From the NCBI GenBank assembly GCA_002449145.1, contig DKCG01000026.1:49092-113091 (forward strand): DNA of 64,000 bases. The letters are read 5' to 3'. This DNA comes from Christensenella sp. UBA6880. GTDB taxonomy: Bacteria > Bacillota > Clostridia > Christensenellales > CAG-917. The notes under the pieces are model-generated. The model did not search any database and had not been told where the DNA came from. It worked only from the letters and a program-made list of their open reading frames with translations. Within the stretch, counting starts at the first letter, position 1. The number at the start of each line of letters is the position of its first letter. Positions 25,744-35,027 of this stretch are shown one piece after another. The position numbers and the translations under genes were made by a program.

Positions 25744-27285
25744 ATGGTTGACGTACACAAAAGTTTATACGATTTTATGCGCACCTATCGCGAAAAGCAC
25801 GGCGACGAGATTGCCGTCGTTCACGGCGCGCGAAAAATGAATTTTGCAACCTTTTTCAAAGAGATAGACAGGGTGGCGGGCGGACTCGTCAAACTCGGCA
25901 TAGGCAAAGGCGACGTGGTTATGATTGCGCTTCCCAACATCAGACAAGCGGTCGTGGCGACGTACGCGTGTTCGAGAATAGGCGCGATTGCATCTATGAT
26001 TCACCCCAAACTTTCCGCAGACGAATTCGGCGCGGCGTTTGACAAACTTCAACCCAAAGCGGTGTTTTTGAGCGATATAAATCAATGCGCGTATTTCCCC
26101 AGATCCAAGGGCGCAAGGCGCATTGTTTGCCATTTCGGAATTTACGATTATATAGGACTTCCTCGCAAAACGAAATTCGAGCCGTTCGTCGGCGACGGCG
26201 AGGAAATCGTGTTTTATATGCAATCGGGCGGCACTACGGGCGAGCCTAAAACGGTTGCCATATCTTCTCGCGCGGCAAACGCAATGGCGGGCAACCTTTT
26301 GCAATATCTCGGCGACAAATTTTCCGAAAAGAACGCAATGCTCGCGTCGTTGCCGATGTTTCACGGCTTCGGCTTGTGCGTTGGCGTGCACGCGTCCATA
26401 TCAACGAATATGCGCTCGGTGTTGCTTCCGATTTTCAACGCGAAAAAGACGGTCAAAGTCATTGCCAAAAACCGCATAACCACTATGATAGCCGTGCCGA
26501 GAATGGTGCAAAAACTGCTTGCTCTCGACGAGTTTTCGGGGGATAACGTTTCGTGCATAGAGGATATATACGTCGGCGGCGACCTCGTTGCTGAGGAACT
26601 CGTAAACAAATTCGACAAGGTTATGAAAGAGTGCGGCGGCAAGGGCGTGCTGTCCCCCGGGTACGGACTTACCGAAACGGCGAGCGTGTGCACGGTGTCC
26701 AAAGGCGATTTCGAGTCGGGGTCGGTCGGCAAGCCCATAAACGGCGTGGAAGTGCGAGTAGTGGACGAGAATCTTTGCGAAGTTCAAGGCGGCACGGTCG
26801 GCGAATTGCTCGTGTCGGGCGACCAGATTATGAGCGGATACGTAGACGACGGGGAAGCCACCAAGAAAGCGTTGATTACGCTCGACGGCAAAACGTGGGT
26901 GAGAACGGGCGACTATTTCAAGCGCGACGAGAGCGGAAAACTGTTCTTTATGGGCAGAAAAAAGAGATTGATAAAGATTTCGGGAATCAACGTATTTCCG
27001 AGCGAAATAGAGAGGGTTGCGAGCGAACTGCCGTTCATTAACGAGTGCGCTTGCATAGAGTATCGCGTAAACGGCAAGCCGTACATCAAGTTGCTCGTCG
27101 AGGGCGAGGAACTTACCGCCTCTCAAAAACAAGCGGTGATAAATCATATCGCAAAGCGTCTGTCGCACTGGAATAAGCCGAGCGTCGTGCAATGCGTCGA
27201 GAAATTTCCGCGTACTAAAATAGGGAAAATAAATATAGAGGGATTAAATTATGAATTTGGCAAAGATACGCAGGGCGGTCAATAA
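25744..27285 (+). CDS. acyl-CoA synthetase / AMP-forming ligase (class I)
   Basis: A 513-aa adenylate-forming enzyme. Core motifs: P-loop YMQSGGTTGEPKTVAIS (near residue 158), GYGLTETASVC (near 304), the hinge region GDYFKRDESGKLFFMGRKKRLIKISG and C-terminal catalytic Lys in FPRTKIGKINIEGL. It activates a carboxylic acid (probably fatty) as acyl-AMP then thioester; chain length is not predictable. First gene of a six-gene operon; its end overlaps the flavoprotein gene by 35 bp, which suggests the acyl product feeds the same pathway. Confidence 0.9.
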   Translation: MVDVHKSLYDFMRTYREKHGDEIAVVHGARKMNFATFFKEIDRVAGGLVKLGIGKGDVVMIALPNIRQAVVATYACSRIGAIASMIHPKLSADEFGAAFDKLQPKAVFLSDINQCAYFPRSKGARRIVCHFGIYDYIGLPRKTKFEPFVGDGEEIVFYMQSGGTTGEPKTVAISSRAANAMAGNLLQYLGDKFSEKNAMLASLPMFHGFGLCVGVHASISTNMRSVLLPIFNAKKTVKVIAKNRITTMIAVPRMVQKLLALDEFSGDNVSCIEDIYVGGDLVAEELVNKFDKVMKECGGKGVLSPGYGLTETASVCTVSKGDFESGSVGKPINGVEVRVVDENLCEVQGGTVGELLVSGDQIMSGYVDDGEATKKALITLDGKTWVRTGDYFKRDESGKLFFMGRKKRLIKISGINVFPSEIERVASELPFINECACIEYRVNGKPYIKLLVEGEELTASQKQAVINHIAKRLSHWNKPSVVQCVEKFPRTKIGKINIEGLNYEFGKDTQGGQ

Positions 27286-28996
27286 AATCGCCCCGTCCGT
27301 CAAGGTCGAGAACTATCGCGGTTGCGTAAGGCTCACGGGCGAACTCGACAACTGGGCGGACATTTACAAGTGCGGCAAGGCGGCGGTGAGCAAAGGCTCG
27401 CTGGGCGTGCTGAACGACGTAAAACTCAAAGGTTTTTGCGAAAAGCCAAAGCGTCCGACGCTTAAAGACGGTGCGCTCGACGGACAAAAACCCGACGTTC
27501 TCGTCATAGGCGGCGGCATAGTTGGCTGCGCGGTTGCAAGAGAACTTTCTCGCCTCGAACTCGACGTATTGCTCGTTGAAAAGGCAAACGACGTGGCGTG
27601 CGGCGCGTCCTCTCGCAACGACGGATGTATTCATCCCGGTATGGACTTGCACAAAGGACAACTCAAACTCAAATACGTGCTCGAAGGCAACAGAATGTAC
27701 ACCAAACTTGCCGACGAACTCGGCTTGTCATTCAAGCGTTGGGCGCAAATGCTCATATTCTCTACGGCGTGGGAAAACGCGTTGATTTTGCCGCTTTTTT
27801 TGTTAAGAGCAAAACAACTCGGCGTCGAGGGCGTAAGGCACGTCACAAAAGAGGACATCAAAAAACTCGAACCCAATCCGCCGTCGTGGGCGAAGGGTGG
27901 TATGTATATGGCAAGCGCGGGTATGGTTTCTCCCTACAAAACGACGATTGCGCTTTGCGACAACGCCATACAAAACGGCGCGAGAGTTTCGCTTAACACC
28001 TACGTCGAGGGTATGGAACTCGACTGCGGCAAGGTTGTTTGCGTGCATACCAACAGAGGCGACGTATATCCGCGCGCAATCGTGAACTGCGCAGGCGTTT
28101 ACAGCGACGTAATCGCGGATATGGCGGGTGACAGAACGTTCACGATTCACCCGAGAAAAGGTACGGACATCATACTCGACAAAAAGAAAGCCGGATATGC
28201 GCTTTCGTCCTATGCGAGAAGTTTCTTCGCGCCCCTTCCCAAAGAGGCACAACCCGACAAGAAAGAGGAAGTCGGACACACCAAGGGCGGCGGCGTTATG
28301 CGCACCATTGACGGCAACATCCTCGTAGGACCGGACGCGCACGAAGTCCCATCGCGAGAGGATTATTCCACGAACATTTCCGACATTAACAATATAATCA
28401 AAAAGCAAAAACTCGCCCAACCTATGCTCAACAAGGGCGATATTATAACGTATTTTTCGGGTACGCGCGCCGCGACGTACGAAGAAGATTTCGTCGTAAG
28501 ACGCGGCATTTTCACCTCTAACGTTTACGAGGCTGCGGGCATACAATCCCCGGGAATCACCGCCGCGCCCGCAATCGCGGTTGACATCAAAAACTGGATA
28601 AAAGAGGACTTGAAAGCAAAAGAAAAGAGCAACTTTAACCCCGTATACAAGCACACGCCGCGCCTTGCCAATCTTCCCGACGAGGAAAGAGCGAAGTATA
28701 TCGCAAAAAATCCCGAATACGGCGAAATGATTTGCCGTTGCGAGGAAGTGAGCAAGGGCGAGATTATCGACGCGCTCGAAAGTCCGCTCAAAGTCGCAAC
28801 CGTTGACGGCGTAAAGCGCAGAGTTCGTCCCGGTATGGGCAGATGTCAGGGCGGTTTCTGCTCGCCGCTCGTTGCAAAAATCATTGCCGAACACGAGGGC
28901 ATAAAAGTCGAGGACGTGCTCAAAGGCGACGAGGGAAGCGTCATAGTTTACGGCAACACAAAAGGCAATGCAAAGGGGGAGAACCGAGATGTTTAA
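27251..28996 (+). CDS. GlpA-like FAD-dependent glycerol-3-phosphate dehydrogenase with BFD domain
   Basis: A 581-aa flavoprotein. The DAO/FAD domain begins with GGGIVG at residues 87-92, then EKANDVACGASSRNDGCIHPG typical of glycerol-phosphate and amino-acid oxidases. The C-terminal part is a BFD-like [2Fe-2S] domain with CRCEEV and GMGRCQGGFC (about 495-540), as in anaerobic GlpA. An extra N-terminal ~80 residues (KVENYRGCVRLTGELDNW... GVLNDVKLKG) looks like a BON-type alpha/beta unit, which GlpA lacks. Together with the next two genes it forms a GlpAB-DUF1667-type complex. Substrate inferred. Confidence 0.82.
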   Translation: MNLAKIRRAVNKIAPSVKVENYRGCVRLTGELDNWADIYKCGKAAVSKGSLGVLNDVKLKGFCEKPKRPTLKDGALDGQKPDVLVIGGGIVGCAVARELSRLELDVLLVEKANDVACGASSRNDGCIHPGMDLHKGQLKLKYVLEGNRMYTKLADELGLSFKRWAQMLIFSTAWENALILPLFLLRAKQLGVEGVRHVTKEDIKKLEPNPPSWAKGGMYMASAGMVSPYKTTIALCDNAIQNGARVSLNTYVEGMELDCGKVVCVHTNRGDVYPRAIVNCAGVYSDVIADMAGDRTFTIHPRKGTDIILDKKKAGYALSSYARSFFAPLPKEAQPDKKEEVGHTKGGGVMRTIDGNILVGPDAHEVPSREDYSTNISDINNIIKKQKLAQPMLNKGDIITYFSGTRAATYEEDFVVRRGIFTSNVYEAAGIQSPGITAAPAIAVDIKNWIKEDLKAKEKSNFNPVYKHTPRLANLPDEERAKYIAKNPEYGEMICRCEEVSKGEIIDALESPLKVATVDGVKRRVRPGMGRCQGGFCSPLVAKIIAEHEGIKVEDVLKGDEGSVIVYGNTKGNAKGENRDV

Positions 28997-30236
28997 TTAC
29001 GACGTAGTGGTTATCGGCGGCGGACCCGCAGGTCTGGCGGCGGCTCAAAGCGCGTGCCTTAAAGGCGGTAAAGTCGCTATCATCGAAAGAGAGGCTCGCC
29101 TCGGCGGAATCTTGAAACAGTGCGTACACGACGGTTTCGGACTCATACGTTTCGGCGAAAAACTCGCAGGTCCGGAATATAGCGAAAGATACATAGATTT
29201 CGTCAAAGAACTCGACATAGACACGTTCGCTTTCACGTTCGTCACGAGGATAGAAAAGAAGGACGGCGGCTTTGAAATCACCGCAGTGTCCAAAGACGGA
29301 ATACAAAAATTCTTCACCAAAGCCATAGTTTTGGCAACGGGTTGCAGAGAGCGTACGGCAAAGCAAGTGCTTATTCAAGGCACTCGCCCCGCAGGCGTGT
29401 TCACTGCGGGTACGGCGCAGAATTTTGTCAATTTGCAAGGCAAACTTCCCACCAAAAAATGCGTGATTTTGGGAAGCGGCGACATCGGACTTATTATGGC
29501 AAGACGTCTTACGCTCGAAGGCGCAAAGGTCGAGGGCGTGTACGAAGTCAAGCCCACGCCGAGCGGACTTACGAGAAACATACATCAGTGCTTGCACGAT
29601 TTTGACATACCGCTTTACCTTTCGCACACGGTGACGAGAGTGTTCGGCGTGGACAGACTCGAAGGCGTCGAAGTTGCAAAAGTCGACGACAAAATGAACC
29701 CTATCGAGGGCACTCAAAGACGTATCGATTGCGATGCGCTCATACTTTCCGTCGGTCTTATTCCCGAAAACGAACTTGCCGAATCCATAGGCGTAAAGAT
29801 AAATCCGTTCACCAAAGGCGCGGATTGCGACCAGACGTATATGTCGTCGATAGACGGTGTGTTTTCGGCAGGAAACGCACTTAACGTGTTCGATTTGGTA
29901 GATTACGTGTCGGAATGTGCAAAAGACGCAGGCGCAAACGCGGTGGACTACAAGCCTTCGGGCAAGAGCGTGCGCATAGAAAAAGGCAAAGGACTTTTGA
30001 GTTTCGTGCCGCACAGAATCGACGTAAGCAAGCCTTGCGACAAGGTTGTATTCTTCTTCCGCGCCGCAAAGGATATGGACAAAGCAACCCTTTACGTCAG
30101 CATTGACGGAAACGAAGCGTTCAAAAAGAATTTTGCTTTTCTTCGTCCGCCCGAAATGCAAAGAATCGAACTCGACTTTGCCTCGATGGGAATCAAAGAG
30201 GGCAGCAAAGTCGAAGTCAGAGTGGAGGAAAGATGA
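28989..30236 (+). CDS. NAD(P)/FAD-dependent oxidoreductase (partner flavoprotein)
   Basis: A 415-aa pyridine-nucleotide-disulfide-type oxidoreductase. FAD-binding GGGPAGLAAAQ (residues 10-20), ATGCRERTAKQVL, NAD-binding GSGDIGLIMARRL, and a final FAD segment DGVFSAGNAL. The GGILKQCVHDGFGL segment is typical of flavoproteins that pair with GlpA-like subunits and DUF1667. I start it at 28989, where ATG overlaps the upstream stop, rather than at an in-frame upstream codon. A 120-aa C-terminal beta region is additional. Confidence 0.86.
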   Translation: MFNYDVVVIGGGPAGLAAAQSACLKGGKVAIIEREARLGGILKQCVHDGFGLIRFGEKLAGPEYSERYIDFVKELDIDTFAFTFVTRIEKKDGGFEITAVSKDGIQKFFTKAIVLATGCRERTAKQVLIQGTRPAGVFTAGTAQNFVNLQGKLPTKKCVILGSGDIGLIMARRLTLEGAKVEGVYEVKPTPSGLTRNIHQCLHDFDIPLYLSHTVTRVFGVDRLEGVEVAKVDDKMNPIEGTQRRIDCDALILSVGLIPENELAESIGVKINPFTKGADCDQTYMSSIDGVFSAGNALNVFDLVDYVSECAKDAGANAVDYKPSGKSVRIEKGKGLLSFVPHRIDVSKPCDKVVFFFRAAKDMDKATLYVSIDGNEAFKKNFAFLRPPEMQRIELDFASMGIKEGSKVEVRVEER

Positions 30237-30571
30237 TGGAACTTGTGTGTATCGTATGCCCGCGCGGGTGTAGAATCAACATAGAAAACGGAATCGTCAG
30301 CGGCAACGGCTGTAAGAGAGGCGAGGCGTTTGCGCTGAGCGAAACCACTTGCCCTATGCGCTCGGTTTGCTCGACGGTCGCAACGACTTTCGGCGAATAT
30401 CCCGTGCTTCCCGTAAGAACGGACGGCGAGATTCCCAAAGCGAAAATCGACGAACTTATGAAACAGATAAACGCAATCGTCGTCACGAGCAAGGTTAAGC
30501 GCGGCGACGTGATAGCAAAAGGCGTTTGCGGTACGGACGTAAATCTTATCGCGACGGCGAGCATTTGTTGA
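30233..30571 (+). CDS. DUF1667 protein (iron-sulfur partner of flavoproteins)
   Basis: A 112-aa protein with six or more cysteines: CIVCPRGCRI near the N-terminus, GNGCKRGEAFA, and CPMRSVCSTV, the DUF1667 signature. It overlaps the preceding flavoprotein stop (ATGATG). DUF1667 proteins always travel with GlpA/GlpB-like flavoproteins and probably carry a cluster or dock them; exact role unproven. Confidence 0.88.
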   Translation: MMELVCIVCPRGCRINIENGIVSGNGCKRGEAFALSETTCPMRSVCSTVATTFGEYPVLPVRTDGEIPKAKIDELMKQINAIVVTSKVKRGDVIAKGVCGTDVNLIATASIC

Positions 30572-30627
30572 CAATAGACAAATCGCATTGCGGACGGGAA
30601 ACCGCATTGCGAAGGATAAGGAAAATT

Positions 30628-32202
30628 ATGAGAGAACCACTTGTTTTAACCATTGATTTCGGCACGCAGAGCGTGCGCGCTATGCTTTTCGACAAGCACG
30701 GCAAAGAGTACGGCAAAATGAAAGTGCATTTCATAGAACCGTATTTTTCAAAAGACATCGGCTGGGCGGAACAGACGCCCGAGTTTTACTGGGACAGGCT
30801 CAAAGAGGCGACCAACGGACTCAAAGAGCAATGCGCCGATATTTGGGACGACGTAAAGGGCGTTGCGGTCACCACCATTCGCGACACGGCGGTCATCGTG
30901 GACAAGGACGGCAAACCCTTGCGCGACATAATTCTTTGGCTCGACCAAAGAGAAGTCAAGGACGCGGACAAAACGAGATTCGGCAAAGGCTTCAAGTCCT
31001 TGCTTCGTATGCTCAATCTTTACGACCTCGCCGCCGCGCAGTGCAAGGCTTCCGCTTGCAACTGGGTGCACGAGTACGAACCCGAAGTCTGGGCAAAAAT
31101 GTACAAATTTTTGATGTTTTCGGGTTGGATAACCTTCCGTCTTACGGGCGTTATGAAGGATTCCGTCGCAAACCAAATCGGGCATATCCCGTTCGATTAC
31201 AAAAACAAAACGTGGCAATCGCCAAAGGCAATCACCGCGCCCATATTCGACCTCAAAGCAAAGGATATGTGCGAACTCATCGAACCGGGTACGATAGTCG
31301 GCTACATCACCAAAGAAGCGAGCCGCGACCTCGGCATAAAAGAGGGTACGCCCGTCATCGCTTCGGGCTCGGATAAAGGTTGCGAAACGCTCGGCTCGGG
31401 TTGCGTTGACAGCACGGGCGCGTCCCTTTCGCTCGGCACGACGGCAACGGTGCAAATGACGACGGACAAGTATATCGAAACCGAGCCGTTCGTTCCCACC
31501 TATCCGGCGGTGCTACCCGGCAAGTATAATCCCGAAATCGAGATTTATCGCGGTTACTGGATGATTTCGTGGTTCAAAAACGAGTTCGCGCACAAGGAAG
31601 TCAAAGAGGCAAAGGAACTCGGCGTATCTGCGGAAGAACTTCTGAACATACATCTCAAAGACGTCCCCGCGGGTTGCGAAGGGCTTATTCTTCAACCGTA
31701 CTGGACGCCGGGTATAAAGCACCCGTCGGCAAGAGGCGCGATTCTCGGATTTGCGGATTGCCACACGAGAATACACATATATAGGGCAATCATCGAAGGC
31801 ATCGCCTACGGTCTTTACGACGGACTTTTGTCCATACAGCGCAAGACCAAAATCAACGTGGAATTTATATCCGTTTCGGGCGGCGGAAGCGAGAGCGACG
31901 AGATATGTCAAATCACTTCCAACATTATGGGCATACCCGTAAGGCGCGCCCAAACTTACGAAACGTCGTCGCTCGGCGCGGCAATCACCGCTTTTACGGG
32001 TCTTGGAATCTACAAATCCTTCGAGGAAGCGGCAAAGAATATGGTACACGTTTCTAAAGAGTTCAAACCCGATATGAAAGAGCACGAACTCTATCACAAA
32101 CTTTACAGCAGAATCTATCGTCGCATTTATCCCAACAATAAGAAACTTTACGACGATTTGAAACAAATTCTTCGCGCCTCGAAAGCGGAAGAACACAAAT
32201 GA
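30628..32202 (+). CDS. FGGY-family carbohydrate/polyol kinase
   Basis: A 524-aa sugar-kinase-fold enzyme. Phosphate-1 loop DFGTQSVRAMLFDKHG (residues 8-23), LWLDQREV, the signature regions GTTATVQMT and SVSGGGSESDEICQI. Start at 30628 follows AAGGATAAGGAAAAT. Glycerol kinase would normally be about 500 aa with an invariant SRTTLF/RWTR string that I do not see, so glycerol is plausible from context but another polyol (for example a glycerol-like or dihydroxyacetone substrate) is possible. Confidence 0.85.
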   Translation: MREPLVLTIDFGTQSVRAMLFDKHGKEYGKMKVHFIEPYFSKDIGWAEQTPEFYWDRLKEATNGLKEQCADIWDDVKGVAVTTIRDTAVIVDKDGKPLRDIILWLDQREVKDADKTRFGKGFKSLLRMLNLYDLAAAQCKASACNWVHEYEPEVWAKMYKFLMFSGWITFRLTGVMKDSVANQIGHIPFDYKNKTWQSPKAITAPIFDLKAKDMCELIEPGTIVGYITKEASRDLGIKEGTPVIASGSDKGCETLGSGCVDSTGASLSLGTTATVQMTTDKYIETEPFVPTYPAVLPGKYNPEIEIYRGYWMISWFKNEFAHKEVKEAKELGVSAEELLNIHLKDVPAGCEGLILQPYWTPGIKHPSARGAILGFADCHTRIHIYRAIIEGIAYGLYDGLLSIQRKTKINVEFISVSGGGSESDEICQITSNIMGIPVRRAQTYETSSLGAAITAFTGLGIYKSFEEAAKNMVHVSKEFKPDMKEHELYHKLYSRIYRRIYPNNKKLYDDLKQILRASKAEEHK

Positions 32203-32281
32203 CTTGAAAATATAAAAATGAATAAAACGCGACTTTATTTGGCGGAAATCGTCGGATAAACTCGCATTTTGGAGGAAAACT

Positions 32282-33994
32282 ATGTCAAAACCCTACAAAG
32301 ACTACGAACCCGTGTGGATCAAAGACGCACCGAATCCAAGATCCTTCCGTTCCATTATGAAATGGGGCGACCCCAACAAATACAAAGCGCCCAAAGAGGG
32401 TCTTTACAAACTCATCAAGAGCATATTCTCGCTCACCGACGACGACTTCAAAACTATGGTCGACACGGGTGAACAACTCGTTGACGTACACGTCGAAAGC
32501 GCGCTAACGAAAGAGCAAATCGAAGCAATCACCGTCATCGTCGGGCCCGACAACGCAACCACCGACGATTTTGAAAGAGTGCGCCTCGCATACGGCAAAA
32601 CGATGATCGACATTATGAGATTGAGAAAGGGTATTGTCGAAAACGTGCCCGACATCGTCGTATATCCCACCGACAAAACTCAAATCGAAAACCTCATCAA
32701 ATACGCAGATAACAACGGTATCAAAGTGTACGTTCACGCAGGCGGCTCGTCCGTCACGCGCGGCACGGAAGCAATGATAAGTCCCAATATTATGATTGAC
32801 ATCAGCAAAAACTTCAACAAGGTTCTTGCGTTTAACGAAGTCAATCAAACCATCACCGTGCAACCCGGTATCAGCGGTCCGCAACTCGAAGACATCCTCA
32901 ACCACGCTCCCGAAAACTTCGGAACGACATTACGTTACACCTGCGGACATTTTCCTCAATCTTTCGAGTATTCTTGCGTAGGCGGTTGGGTCGTCACGCG
33001 CGGTTCGGGGCAAAATTCGACGTATTACGGCTGCGCTGCGGACATTGTTCTTAAACAAGAGTATGCAACGCCCATCGGCACGATAAAGTCCGACGGTGCG
33101 CCGAGAAAGGCTACGGGTCCCGACGTCGACCAAATTATGATGGGAAGCGAAGGCTGCTTCGGTATCCTCACGGAGGTTACGCTCAAAGTGTTCCGTCTGT
33201 CGAAAAAACACAAGAAATTCTCGTTTATGTTCCCAACATGGGAAGACGGTATGGCGGTTATGAGAGAGGTTATGCAAGGCGAGTTCGGACATCCGTCGGC
33301 ATTCCGTCTTTCGGATGCGGAAGAAACCGATATGATGTCGCATATGTACGGAATCATCGGTTCGCCGCTCGAACCGTTGCTTGCGGCAAAAGGGTATAAA
33401 CAACATTCCAGATGCTTGCTTCTAGGTTTCTGCGACGGCGAAAGCGGATTCCAAAGAAACGTGTATCGCAACATCCGCAAGATTGCAAGGAAGTATCACG
33501 GACTTTATCTCACCGGCTACGTCACCACCTCTTGGGAACACGGCAGATTTTCCGACCCGTATCTTCGCGACACCATTCAGGACTACGGCATCATCATCGA
33601 CACTCTCGAATGTGCGGTCAACTGGGACAATATGCCCAAAGTTCACGACGAGGTGAGAGCGGTTGTCAAAGCGTGGCCGAACGCAATCTGCACTTGCCAT
33701 ATCTCGCACAGTTATCCGCAAGGCGCAAACCTTTACTTCATCTTCATCATCAAGACGACCGACCTCGACGCGTTTAAAAAGTATCATAGTTCCATTTTGG
33801 AAGCGATTATGAAGTCGGGCGCGGCGCTTTCGCACCATCACGGCATCGGCAAACTCTTTGCGCCGTACCTCGAAGGCTCGATAGGCAGCGAACAACTCAA
33901 ATTGTTCAAAGCACTCAAAGCGTACTTCGACCCCAACAACACGCTCAATCCCGGCGGCACGCTTGCTCTCGACGAACACCCGAGCAATTTCTGA
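32282..33994 (+). CDS. FAD-binding oxidase, alkyl-DHAP synthase (AGPS)-like
   Basis: A 570-aa flavoprotein of the PCMH/VAO family. The FAD domain has VYPTDKTQIENLIKYA and VHAGGSSVTRG; the C-terminal half has CHISHSYPQGANLYFIF and the HHHGIGK motif. HHHGxGK together with that CxISHxY string characterises alkyldihydroxyacetonephosphate synthase, which exchanges an acyl for a fatty alcohol on DHAP and makes an ether bond; D-lactate and glycolate oxidases of the same fold lack it. In a cluster with an acyl-CoA ligase, glycerol-phosphate dehydrogenases and a polyol kinase this points to ether-lipid or glycerol-phosphate chemistry. AGPS activity itself is inferred. Confidence 0.82.
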   Translation: MSKPYKDYEPVWIKDAPNPRSFRSIMKWGDPNKYKAPKEGLYKLIKSIFSLTDDDFKTMVDTGEQLVDVHVESALTKEQIEAITVIVGPDNATTDDFERVRLAYGKTMIDIMRLRKGIVENVPDIVVYPTDKTQIENLIKYADNNGIKVYVHAGGSSVTRGTEAMISPNIMIDISKNFNKVLAFNEVNQTITVQPGISGPQLEDILNHAPENFGTTLRYTCGHFPQSFEYSCVGGWVVTRGSGQNSTYYGCAADIVLKQEYATPIGTIKSDGAPRKATGPDVDQIMMGSEGCFGILTEVTLKVFRLSKKHKKFSFMFPTWEDGMAVMREVMQGEFGHPSAFRLSDAEETDMMSHMYGIIGSPLEPLLAAKGYKQHSRCLLLGFCDGESGFQRNVYRNIRKIARKYHGLYLTGYVTTSWEHGRFSDPYLRDTIQDYGIIIDTLECAVNWDNMPKVHDEVRAVVKAWPNAICTCHISHSYPQGANLYFIFIIKTTDLDAFKKYHSSILEAIMKSGAALSHHHGIGKLFAPYLEGSIGSEQLKLFKALKAYFDPNNTLNPGGTLALDEHPSNF

Positions 33995-34170
33995 TTCGAC
34001 GCACAAAAAGCGTAAATGCGCGTAACGAGTTAATTTGCATAACGAGCAAATCTGCACGAGTTAATTCGCGCAACGAATTAATCCGCATAACAACTAAGTG
34101 TCCGATTTGCCGATTGCTTTTCGTCTATGCGACGAATCGGTAGGGCAGTGAATCGCAAAAATCAAAATTC

Positions 34171-34208
34171 AAAACGACGCTTGCACAACTTTGCAAGCGT
34201 CGTTTTTA
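34171..34208 (+). terminator. terminator after the FAD-oxidase operon
   Basis: AAAACGACGCTTGCA pairs with TGCAAGCGTCGTTTTT around ACAACTT. Confidence 0.88.
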
Positions 34209-34381
34209 TAATCATTAATTTTTATATGAACACTTATAATTATTTGCTTTTTGACAATTCAACCTATATGAACATATGCGAAACTGCGAATATGCACATG
34301 TTCAAATCAAACGTATGCACGATTGCCGATATGAAAATATGCGTGGGTTTTAACTCTATTTTTTCGGGGCGGTGAACATCT

Positions 34382-34411
34382 AAAAAATCGCTCTGCACGA
34401 GCGATTTTTCT
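34382..34411. terminator. hairpin with A/T flanks, probable terminator
   Basis: AAAAAATCGCTC pairs with GAGCGATTTTTC across TGCAC; can act in either direction. Confidence 0.7.
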
Positions 34412-34429
34412 TAAATATACGACGCATTT

Positions 34430-34512
34430 TTCATCTAAAATATATTGATATTTCGCCTAAAACATAGTGTTTTTTCGCTTAAAAAGCAGTGTTTTTTCTA
34501 AAAATTATGGAT
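34430..34512. repeat. 22-bp A+T-rich tandem repeat downstream of spoVG
   Basis: Successive degenerate units of the form TTCGCCTAAAACATAGTGTT / TTCGCTTAAAAAGCAGTGTT, with weaker units on both sides. Confidence 0.6.
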
Positions 34513-34564
34513 TTTTTTACTATATTATAAGCGGTGCAAAAAAGACTTTTCGATGCGAAATCGA

Positions 34565-34837
34565 TTATACGGATTGTTCGGCAAGGGCTTTTTCGTATGC
34601 TTCGAGAACGGCTTCTTTGAAAAGTTCGCGAGTTTGAGTGTTGATTGGGTGGACGATGTCCTTGTAGTTGCCGTCCGGCGTTTTTCTCGACGGCATTGCG
34701 ATAAACGCGCCGCCTTCGCCATCAACTATCTTTATGTCGTGGACGGCAAAACAATCGTCTATGACGAGTGACGCAACCGCTTTCAATTTGCCTGCTTCTT
34801 GGTCTATTAATCTGATTCTGACGTCTGAAATTTTCAT
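34565..34837 (-). CDS. spoVG: SpoVG-family RNA/DNA-binding regulator
   Basis: A 90-aa protein with the full SpoVG pattern: KISDVRIRLI, GKLKAVASLVIDDCFAVHDIKIVDG, FIAMPSRKTPDGNYKDIVHPI. Start at 34837 with GAGGTG 6 bp upstream; a longer upstream frame is unsupported. SpoVG is a global regulator in Firmicutes with effects on division and sporulation. The C-terminal tail ends soon after LEAYEKALAE. Confidence 0.95.
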   Translation of the reverse strand: MKISDVRIRLIDQEAGKLKAVASLVIDDCFAVHDIKIVDGEGGAFIAMPSRKTPDGNYKDIVHPINTQTRELFKEAVLEAYEKALAEQSV

Positions 34838-35027
34838 ATGCACACCTCGGTGATTTTGCTTATTGTAGCACGAAAGTAGAAAAATAACAATACAAAATCT
34901 CAAATTAGTATCAAAACAGCACAAAAATCACACAAATGTATGAATATGATTGCAATAAATATTCTGTTCAGATGGCTTTTCTTTCAAAGACGTATGCGCA
35001 ATCGGGTGCGGTTTCATATAATGAAAT

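Larger units (their letters stand above)
33995..34564. other. gene-free stretch with repeats and terminators
   Basis: About 570 bp. It contains a degenerate tandem repeat (34012-34100, units like GCGYAACGAGTTAAT), the operon terminator (34171-34208), A+T-rich sequence with several ATATGxxCATAT palindromic strings (34225-34350), a second terminator (34382-34411) and ~22-bp tandem units (34430-34512). A frame at 34127-34375 has no ribosome site and repeats these strings, so I do not call it. Confidence 0.5.

Noticed and set aside
28941..30161. Long minus-strand frame of 406 codons opposite the flavoprotein gene
   Set aside because: Composition-driven antisense frame; the plus strand has clear flavoprotein motifs and operon overlaps.
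33995..34100. Possible terminator or riboswitch formed by GAGTTAAT repeats
   Set aside because: Repeats are direct rather than inverted and no aptamer-like core was found.
34127..34375. 82-codon frame in the 34-kb gene-free stretch
   Set aside because: No ribosome site; covers a terminator hairpin and repeat-like ATATG strings.
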